Below are positions 1 through 4,459 of a stretch of DNA of 6,150 nt, in pieces. Location: the NCBI GenBank assembly GCA_017615955.1, contig JAFZZD010000330.1, forward strand, positions 1 through 6,150. Direction: 5' to 3'. Position 1 is the stretch's first letter. The number at the start of each line of letters is the position of its first letter. The notes below the pieces were generated by a model. It was not told the DNA's origin. It was given only the letters and a program-made list of their open reading frames with translations, and did no database searches. The position numbers and the translations under genes were made by a program. Origin of the DNA: Victivallales bacterium (lineage in GTDB: Bacteria; Verrucomicrobiota; Lentisphaeria; Oligosphaerales; Oligosphaeraceae).

Positions 1-254
1 ATGACGGGATATGCCTTCCAGTCGTAGGGCTTGTCATATATGGCCAGTCCCTCGAAAAGCTCCTTCTTGCCCTGGAAGATGGCCTTCAGCGTCGAGATTA
101 GAAGGGACTTGCCGAAGCGGCGCGGGCGAGACAGGAAATAGCCTTCACTCCTCGTGCGAATAAGCTGCCAGATGTATTCAGTCTTGTCGATATAGAGAAA
201 ATTGCCCAGTATCAACTTCTCAAAACTGTAAACAAAAGTCGTCAAATCCTTCAT
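1..254 (-). CDS. DUF1703-type AAA-ATPase-like / PD-(D/E)XK nuclease family protein, 5' part only
   Basis: The first 84 codons are present and the gene runs off the left edge of the window. Seen: an N-terminal stretch ending in NFLYIDKTEYIW (about residues 18-29), then a Walker-A-like segment FLSRPRRFGKS (about 40-50), then LKAIFQGKKELFEGLAIY (about 56-73). This order is the hallmark of the AAA-ATPase-like (DUF1703) proteins. In that family a C-terminal PD-(D/E)XK nuclease-like domain usually follows, and here it would lie outside the window. The ATG start is preceded by AGGCGG about six bases upstream, a good ribosome binding site. Family members occur in many paralogous copies in gut Bacteroidetes, Lentisphaerota and similar anaerobes, and their cellular role is not established. 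The gene is 186 bases downstream of metH on the same strand and probably not part of its operon. The family call is firm; any function would be a guess. Confidence 0.85.
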   Translation of the reverse strand, partial: MKDLTTFVYSFEKLILGNFLYIDKTEYIWQLIRTRSEGYFLSRPRRFGKSLLISTLKAIFQGKKELFEGLAIYDKPYDWKAYPV

Positions 255-347
255 GATGTCCGCCTATGTTTCTCGTGCATTTTCAGCTATTCGCTCTGTA
301 ATTTAGCATTGTGCGCAAGTTTTTTCCTCACAATTTCATTTTTTTAT

Positions 348-372
348 ACACAGATTACACATATTTTCACAG
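348..372. repeat. Short AT-rich degenerate repeat (ACACAGATT / ACACATATT ... CACAG)
   Basis: Two adjacent nine-base units, ACACAGATT (348-356) and ACACATATT (357-365), are followed by a partial CACAG (368-372). On the minus strand this reads as repeated CTGTG / ATGTGTAATCTGTGT. Similar strings of the type CACAGATTACACAGATT are, from memory, frequent in intergenic regions of several environmental and gut bacteria. That is recollection, not a search result. No function is known to me. It lies 22 bases from the second repeat of this spacer. Confidence 0.45.
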
Positions 373-393
373 TTTTTTTTCTAATTATCTTCG

Positions 394-440
394 TCTCTGC
401 GCCTTTGCGCCTCTGCGTTAAATTTTCCCGCGCATCTGCG
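394..440. repeat. Short-period 8-base repeat (YYTYTGCG) abutting the metH stop codon
   Basis: Three head-to-tail octamers are visible: TCTCTGCG (394-401), CCTTTGCG (402-409) and CCTCTGCG (410-417). After a 15-base AT/CG segment a fourth unit, CATCTGCG (433-440), appears. Both the third and fourth units are followed by TTA, and the second of these TTAs is the reverse complement of the metH stop codon. On the minus strand the array reads as CGCAGAGG/CGCAAAGG/CGCAGAGA. Strings of this kind recur as dispersed intergenic repeats in diverse bacteria (recollection). The abutment suggests the repeat arrived at, or slightly rewrote, the 3' end of metH. Confidence 0.6.
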
Positions 441-2846
441 TTATTCGCTCCAGGCAGTGCAGATGCGGACGGTTTCCATGGCATCCCTGGCATACTTGTC
501 GGCGTGGATGCTGTCCGCATATTCCTGCGTGAGGACTGCGCCGCCCACGATGACCTTGCACCAGGGCGCGTTCTTGTGAACCAGGGCGATGGTCTCCTCC
601 ATCGCGCCCACGGTGGTTGTCATCAGCGCGGAGAGACCCGCTATGGGAGCGCGAAGCTCCAGCACCTTGTCCAGGATGGCCTGTGGGGGAACGTCCTTGC
701 CCAAGTCAATGACCTGAAAGCCGTAGTTCTCCAGCAGCAGATGCACGATGTTCTTGCCGATGTCGTGGATATCGCCCTTCACCGTCGCCAGCACCACCTG
801 GCATCTTGGCTTGGCACTGTCGGCTGAAATGTTTGCCTTCTCCTTGATTTTGCCAAAGGAGGCGCTGGCGGCCTCGGCGCTCATGAGCAGCTGCGGCAGA
901 TACACGCTCTTCTTCTCGAAGCCGCGCCCCACAATGTCCAGCGCGGGGATGATGTCCTCCTGCACGATGGCCATGGGATCCGTGTTTTGCAGGAGCGTGG
1001 CCGTTATGGAGGCCGCCTCCTTGACCAGGCCCTTCACAATGGCGTGCTGCAACTGGGATTTGCCTTCCTCCTGCGTCACTGGCGCTGCCTCTGGCTTCTG
1101 CGCCGCAGCCGTGGCAGGCGCATAACTGGCGGCAAACGCCATGTAGTCGCCGCAGTTGGCGTCCAGCCCACGCAATGCCCGATATGTGAAGTACGCCTTC
1201 ATCATCTCGTCGGAGAAGGGATTCATTATTGCGGCGGACAGCCCCTTGCTCAATGCCATAGTGAAGAAAGTGCCATTGACAAGGTCTCTGTTTGGCAGGC
1301 CAAATGACACATTGGACACTCCCAGCGACGTGTGGCAACCCATCTCGCCCGCAATGACGGCAATCGCGCCCAAGGTGGCGTTTGCGGCATTCTGGTCTGC
1401 GCTGATAGTCATTGCAAGGGTATCGAAGATCAGATCCTTCTTGTCCAGGCCATATTGCCTGGCGGTGTCCAATATCTTCCTGGCGATTGCGACGCGCCCC
1501 TGCGCCGTTTCGGGGATGCCGTTTTCATCCAAGGTCAGCGCCACCACCAGGCCGCCATATTTCTTCACCAAGGGGAAAATGGCCTTCATGCTCTCTTCCT
1601 TGCCATTGACGGAATTGATCATGGCCTTGCCATTGTAGTAGCGCAGTGCCTTCTCCATGGCTTCGGGTGAAGCCGTGTCAATCTGCAGCGGCAGATCAAT
1701 CACCGCCTGCAATTCCTTGACGGAGTTCAGCAGCATCTCCGTCTCATTGATTTCCGGCAGTCCCACATTGACATCCAAGACATGCACGCCCTTTTCCTGC
1801 TGCTTGAGGCCCTCGCCAAGAATGAAGCCCATGTCATTCTCGCGCAAGGCCTGCTTCAGGCGCTTCTTGCCAGTGGGATTGATGCGCTCGCCAATCAGCA
1901 CAGGTGAATCACCGAAAACAACTGCCTTCGTGTATGAGGACACCATTGTGTAATCATGGCGCAGCACTGGCACTGGCTCCTTGCCACGCATGCGGGACAC
2001 CACTTGCGATATGTATTCAGGTGTCGTGCCGCAGCAACCGCCCGCCACACGCACACCTTCCTGCATCATTGCAGCCACATCCTCGCCGAATTCCTCTGGC
2101 CCAACGTTGAACACGGTCCTGCCATTCACGGAACTGGGCATGCCCGCATTGGGCTTGAACAGCACTGGCACATCAGCATATTTCAGATATTCACGCACCA
2201 CTGGCATTAGCGCCTTGGGGCCGAGTGAACAATTTACGCCCAGCGCATCCACGCCCATGCCTTGCAGCATCGCCGCCATGGCGGCAGGACAGGCACCCGT
2301 CATCAGCTTGCCATCCTCGCTGTACGCATTGGACACAAACACCGGCAAATCGCAGTTCTCCTTCACTGCCAGCAGCGCGGCCTTGGTCTCGTAGCAGTCA
2401 TTCATGGTCTCCAGCAGCACCAGGTCCGCGCCGTTCTTCACGCCGAGGCGCACGGTGTTGGCAAATACGGTCACTGCCTCCTCGAAATCGAAGTCGCCGA
2501 ATGGCTTGAGCAATTTGCCCAGCGGGCCGATGTCCAATGCGATGTATTTCTGCTGACTTGCGTTGGCGGTGTCACGGGCGGTGCGGGCATTGTCGAATGC
2601 CGCGGCGATGATGCGCTCCAACTCGTCCTGCTGGAATTTCAGGGAGTTGGCGCCGAATGTGTTGGAGCCGACCACATTGCTGCCCGCCTCAAAATACGCA
2701 CGGTGTATGGCCTGTATCTCCTCTGGATGGGAGAGGTTCCAACGCTCTGGATATTCGCCAGGCTGAAGCCCCCTGCTCTGCAGGATCGTGCCGGTCCCGC
2801 CATCCAGAAACACATTGTTGTTTGCCAAATATTCTCTGATATTCAT
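441..2846 (-). CDS. metH: Cobalamin-dependent methionine synthase lacking the activation domain (short MetH)
   Basis: The enzyme transfers the methyl group of 5-methyltetrahydrofolate via cobalamin to homocysteine, making methionine in the cytoplasm. From the ATG chosen here the protein has 801 residues. Homocysteine/zinc domain (about 1-290): LDGGTGT near the N-terminus, GVNCS with Cys206, and GGCCGT with Cys271/Cys272, the three zinc ligands. Pterin-binding domain (about 304-570): LIGERINPTGKK and LQIDTASPEAM. An Ala/Pro-rich linker (about 575-595) leads to the cobalamin cap (about 597-675) and the cobalamin-binding domain, with GDIHDIGKN and the axial His694. The AdoMet-binding activation domain of E. 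coli MetH (about 1,230 residues) is absent. A separate upstream gene encodes it, as in the short MetH of Thermotoga. The frame is open upstream to a GTG at 2879, adding 11 residues encoded by a palindromic repeat. I prefer the ATG because MNIREYL leads straight into the domain, but it has no clear ribosome binding site. Confidence 0.95.
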   Translation of the reverse strand: MNIREYLANNNVFLDGGTGTILQSRGLQPGEYPERWNLSHPEEIQAIHRAYFEAGSNVVGSNTFGANSLKFQQDELERIIAAAFDNARTARDTANASQQKYIALDIGPLGKLLKPFGDFDFEEAVTVFANTVRLGVKNGADLVLLETMNDCYETKAALLAVKENCDLPVFVSNAYSEDGKLMTGACPAAMAAMLQGMGVDALGVNCSLGPKALMPVVREYLKYADVPVLFKPNAGMPSSVNGRTVFNVGPEEFGEDVAAMMQEGVRVAGGCCGTTPEYISQVVSRMRGKEPVPVLRHDYTMVSSYTKAVVFGDSPVLIGERINPTGKKRLKQALRENDMGFILGEGLKQQEKGVHVLDVNVGLPEINETEMLLNSVKELQAVIDLPLQIDTASPEAMEKALRYYNGKAMINSVNGKEESMKAIFPLVKKYGGLVVALTLDENGIPETAQGRVAIARKILDTARQYGLDKKDLIFDTLAMTISADQNAANATLGAIAVIAGEMGCHTSLGVSNVSFGLPNRDLVNGTFFTMALSKGLSAAIMNPFSDEMMKAYFTYRALRGLDANCGDYMAFAASYAPATAAAQKPEAAPVTQEEGKSQLQHAIVKGLVKEAASITATLLQNTDPMAIVQEDIIPALDIVGRGFEKKSVYLPQLLMSAEAASASFGKIKEKANISADSAKPRCQVVLATVKGDIHDIGKNIVHLLLENYGFQVIDLGKDVPPQAILDKVLELRAPIAGLSALMTTTVGAMEETIALVHKNAPWCKVIVGGAVLTQEYADSIHADKYARDAMETVRICTAWSE

Positions 2847-2856
2847 TGTCTTATTT

Positions 2857-2879
2857 GTGGGCGCCGAGGCGGCGCCCAC
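2857..2879. repeat. GC-rich palindrome, copy A (10-bp arms, 3-base loop)
   Basis: Arms GTGGGCGCCG (2857-2866) and CGGCGCCCAC (2870-2879) are perfect reverse complements around the loop AGG, and the sequence TCAAGTTG follows on the plus strand (2880-2887). The same architecture, with a one-pair compensated difference in the arms and nearly the same flank, recurs at 6114-6136. In metH mRNA it would form a very stable hairpin whose 3' foot is ten bases from the ATG. No U run follows it in the transcript, so it is not a typical terminator. Confidence 0.8.
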
Positions 2880-2911
2880 TCAAGTTGCCTTAGCGGAAAC
2901 ACGCCAAGAGA

Positions 2912-2917
2912 ATTATA
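2912..2917 (-). promoter_or_regulatory. Possible -10 box (TATAAT) of an internal metH promoter
   Basis: A perfect TATAAT on the minus strand lies in an AT-rich island within otherwise GC-rich DNA, about 65 bases before the metH ATG. No good TTGACA match sits 16-18 bases upstream; the sequence there reads CCAAAC/CAAACA. If it is active, the transcript would begin near 2905 and carry palindrome A in its leader. The sequence is nearly self-complementary, so a TATAAT also reads on the plus strand. Confidence 0.25.
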
Positions 2918-2942
2918 ATAATTGTTTTGTTCTTGTTTGGGG

Positions 2943-2955
2943 CACCGATTCGGTG
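2943..2955. repeat. Short perfect palindrome after the reactivation-gene stop
   Basis: CACCGA and TCGGTG flank a single T. As RNA the likely fold is a five-pair stem with a three-base loop. It starts six bases past the TAA of the reactivation-domain gene. In the direction of transcription it is followed by CCCCAAACAAG rather than a U run, so it is not a standard intrinsic terminator. It could protect a 3' end, serve as a protein-binding dyad, or mean nothing. Confidence 0.3.
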
Positions 2956-2961
2956 GCCACA

Positions 2962-3573
2962 TTAGTTTATGCCTGCCAGGGCGGTCACGGACTTTGTCGG
3001 TGTCATAAGCAGGCTGCTTGTCAGCGACAAGCCGATTTTTCTGTTGCAATCCAGGACGGAGAAAATCTGCGACTGCAGTTCAAGAGGCAAATCACCATAG
3101 CCTGGGCTGAAGCGGGGCCGCAATGTGCCTTCCTGGCTGGCAATTTCTTTGCAGAACATATCGCATAGTGCCTCGATGCGCTCCGCGCCGATTGCCTGGC
3201 AGAACAGCGCCTTCACTGGCGAAATGCGGCCATATTTGGCGACCAGCCTGTCAGGTGCAATTCCCACAGTTGCGGCGAAAAGCAGCAGTTTCCCGCAACC
3301 AGCCAGGTTTGCGGCCAGGGACTTTGAACTTACCTTTGCGAAGCCTAGGTCCAGTTCGTCGCATTTCGACGGCGAGGACGCCGTCGCTACTCCCACGGGA
3401 AAGAAGCGCCAGCACACCTTGTATGAAAGGAGCGGCAGCAATTCAGCAACGCATTCATCAAACAGCGAAGCCTGTTCAGGTGGCAATTCCCGGGTTCCTG
3501 CGTAGCGCAGAGCCTCCCGCCTGTCCAACGGCGGTTCGGGAAAACTCATAATGTGCAGGATGCCGTCGCTCAT
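2962..3573 (-). CDS. Methionine synthase reactivation (AdoMet-binding) domain protein, stand-alone
   Basis: This 203-residue protein matches the vitamin B12-dependent methionine synthase activation domain as a separate polypeptide, like the partner of short MetH in Thermotoga. It is expected to bind AdoMet and let MetH's oxidised cob(II)alamin be reductively remethylated. Seen: LDLGFAKVSSKSLAANL (about 74-90), LLLFAATVG (96-104), KALFCQAIGAERIEALCD (121-138), RPRFSPGYGDLPLELQ (152-167) with the R-x-x-x-G-Y AdoMet motif, and LLMTPTKSVTA (188-198). The ATG at 3573 starts one base after the metF stop, implying translational coupling. The longer frame from 3630 would overlap metF and add unrelated residues. 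MSFPEP at 3549 is an alternative start. Oddity: residues about 61-71 are encoded largely by a palindrome inserted just before the conserved LDLGF segment. The protein is otherwise intact. Confidence 0.88.
   Translation of the reverse strand: MSDGILHIMSFPEPPLDRREALRYAGTRELPPEQASLFDECVAELLPLLSYKVCWRFFPVGVATASSPSKCDELDLGFAKVSSKSLAANLAGCGKLLLFAATVGIAPDRLVAKYGRISPVKALFCQAIGAERIEALCDMFCKEIASQEGTLRPRFSPGYGDLPLELQSQIFSVLDCNRKIGLSLTSSLLMTPTKSVTALAGIN
3367..3386. repeat. Palindrome C, inside the reactivation-domain gene (8-bp arms, 4-base loop)
   Basis: Arms CGACGGCG (3367-3374) and CGCCGTCG (3379-3386) are perfect reverse complements around AGGA. In frame on the minus strand the repeat contributes to the residues ATASSPSK between FFPV and DELDLGF. 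In family members I recall, only about four residues separate these two segments; here there are eleven. The surplus of about 21 bases fits insertion of a small palindromic element that preserved the reading frame. Its flanks (GTAGCGACGG... and ...CGTCGAAATGCG on the minus strand) resemble dispersed repeats I recall from PVC-group genomes. That resemblance is memory, not a search. Confidence 0.65.
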
Positions 3574-3574
3574 T

Positions 3575-4459
3575 CTACAGGCTCTTTCCCAGGATAGAGG
3601 AAAGATTGTCCATGATCTTGGCAGCCACATCTGGCTTGTTCATGCTATAGACGTGCACATTCTTTATGCCGTTGGCGTACAGGTCGATGATCTGGTCAGT
3701 GGCATAGACGATGCCCGCCTGCTTCATGGTGTCAGGATTGTCGCCAAAGCGGTCCACCAGGCTCTTGAAACGATGTGGCATGAATGAACCCGACAGTTTT
3801 ATGGCCCGCTCCACCTGCTTTGCATTGGTGATTGGCATGATGCCAGGCATGACGGGGACGGTTATGCCCGCCTCTCGTATCTTGTAGAGGAAGCTGTAGA
3901 AAAGATTGTTGTCAAACACCATCTGCGTGGTGAGGAAATCGCAGCCAGCATCGACTTTTTCCTTCAGGTACCTGATGTCCTCCACCTGGTTTGAGCTTTC
4001 GGGATGCACCTCCGGATAGCAGGCGCCGCCAATGCAGAAGTCCGCCTCCTCCTTCAACTGGCGCACCAGTTCCACCGCATGGTGGTATGCCCAGGCGCTG
4101 CGGTCGCATGAAGCAGCCAGTTCTGGCGTCAAGTCGCCGCGCAACGCCATGACATTCTCAATGCCCGCCGCCTTCATGTCCGCAATGCGCTGCCGCACAG
4201 TCTCCTTTGTGGAGGAAACGCAAGTCAGATGAGCCAGGCTAGGCACGCCCAGGCTCTCCTTGATGTTGCGGGCAATCTGCAATGTGTATTGGCTTGTGCC
4301 GCCGCCGGCGCCGTAGGTAACGCTGACGAATGCGGGATGCAACGCCGCAATCTCCTCGGTGGCCTTCTTCACGCTCTCGTATGAGGTGCTGGTCTTTGGG
4401 GGAAACACCTCAAACGAAAGGGAGAATCTGTTCTGGTTCAAGATCTGTGTCAGCTTCAT
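3575..4459 (-). CDS. metF: 5,10-methylenetetrahydrofolate reductase
   Basis: MetF reduces 5,10-methylene-THF to 5-methyl-THF with FAD and NAD(P)H, supplying the methyl donor used by MetH. The protein has 294 residues, close to E. coli MetF (296), and forms one FAD-binding TIM-barrel domain. Seen: SFEVFPPK (15-22) with the catalytic Glu17, SVTYGAGGGTSQYT (46-59), NVMALRGD (102-109), ACYPEVHPES (146-155), TQMVFD (178-183), and PGIMPI (205-210). The ATG at 4459 is chosen because it overlaps the upstream stop as ATGA, has AGGTG about six bases before it, and gives the normal family N-terminus. An upstream in-frame ATG at 4495 would add 12 residues lying inside the preceding gene. The next gene begins one base after its stop. 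Neighbouring reactivation and metH genes support the assignment. Confidence 0.97.
   Translation of the reverse strand: MKLTQILNQNRFSLSFEVFPPKTSTSYESVKKATEEIAALHPAFVSVTYGAGGGTSQYTLQIARNIKESLGVPSLAHLTCVSSTKETVRQRIADMKAAGIENVMALRGDLTPELAASCDRSAWAYHHAVELVRQLKEEADFCIGGACYPEVHPESSNQVEDIRYLKEKVDAGCDFLTTQMVFDNNLFYSFLYKIREAGITVPVMPGIMPITNAKQVERAIKLSGSFMPHRFKSLVDRFGDNPDTMKQAGIVYATDQIIDLYANGIKNVHVYSMNKPDVAAKIMDNLSSILGKSL

Larger units (their letters stand above)
255..440. other. Intergenic spacer between metH and the DUF1703-like gene
   Basis: This 186-base stretch carries no convincing gene. Its metH-proximal end holds the TCTGCG-type repeat, and its middle is strongly AT-rich with T runs near 340-345 and 373-380 plus the ACACAGATT-type repeat. 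I see no GC-rich stem followed by a U run on the minus strand that would make a clear intrinsic terminator for metH. I also see no well-spaced -35/-10 pair for the DUF1703-like gene. A plus-strand reading frame that begins here and runs into metH is a shadow of metH and matches no family I know. Confidence 0.6.
2847..2961. other. 115-base spacer between the reactivation-domain gene and metH
   Basis: Read on the minus strand, the spacer contains, in order, a short perfect palindrome just after the stop codon, an AT-rich stretch with TATAAT, and a strong GC-rich palindrome ending ten bases before the metH ATG. The two upstream junctions of the cluster are an overlap and a one-base gap, so this long gap is exceptional within the cluster. 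It may decouple metH expression from the upstream genes. I recognise no SAM, cobalamin or SAH riboswitch fold in it. Confidence 0.6.

Noticed and set aside
309..827. Plus-strand reading frame of 172 codons overlapping the metH 3' end
   Set aside because: It is antisense to the well-supported metH, its protein has no family character, and its start lies in AT-rich repeat-bearing spacer.
1075..1130. Ala/Pro-rich linker in MetH as a possible repeat insertion like palindrome C
   Set aside because: It is a normal flexible linker between pterin and cobalamin modules, and only a short 11-base CTGCG/CGCAG dyad is present.
706..1338. Minus-strand 210-codon frame inside metH
   Set aside because: It is an out-of-frame shadow of metH; its composition is rich in Arg, Gly and His and it ignores domain boundaries.
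2857..2879. Palindrome A as an intrinsic terminator of the upstream genes
   Set aside because: On the minus strand the stem is followed by AAATAAGACA rather than a U run. On the plus strand no gene ends here.
2894..2901. CGGAAACA shared between this spacer and 6101-6108 upstream of the S66-esterase gene
   Set aside because: The eight-base match lies on opposite sides of the palindrome in the two places, so it is probably chance rather than part of the element.
2262..2918. Plus-strand reading frame of 218 codons across the metH 5' region
   Set aside because: It is a His/Gln/Arg-rich shadow of metH on the opposite strand with no recognisable domain.
2843..3049. Small minus-strand frame (68 codons) spanning the reactivation gene end and the spacer
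   Set aside because: It is out of frame with both neighbours, has no evident ribosome binding site, and ends in residues encoded by the palindrome.
3574..3630. Longer start for the reactivation protein at 3630
   Set aside because: The added residues are read from the metF 3' end in another frame. The ATG at 3573, one base after the metF stop, fits the operon better.
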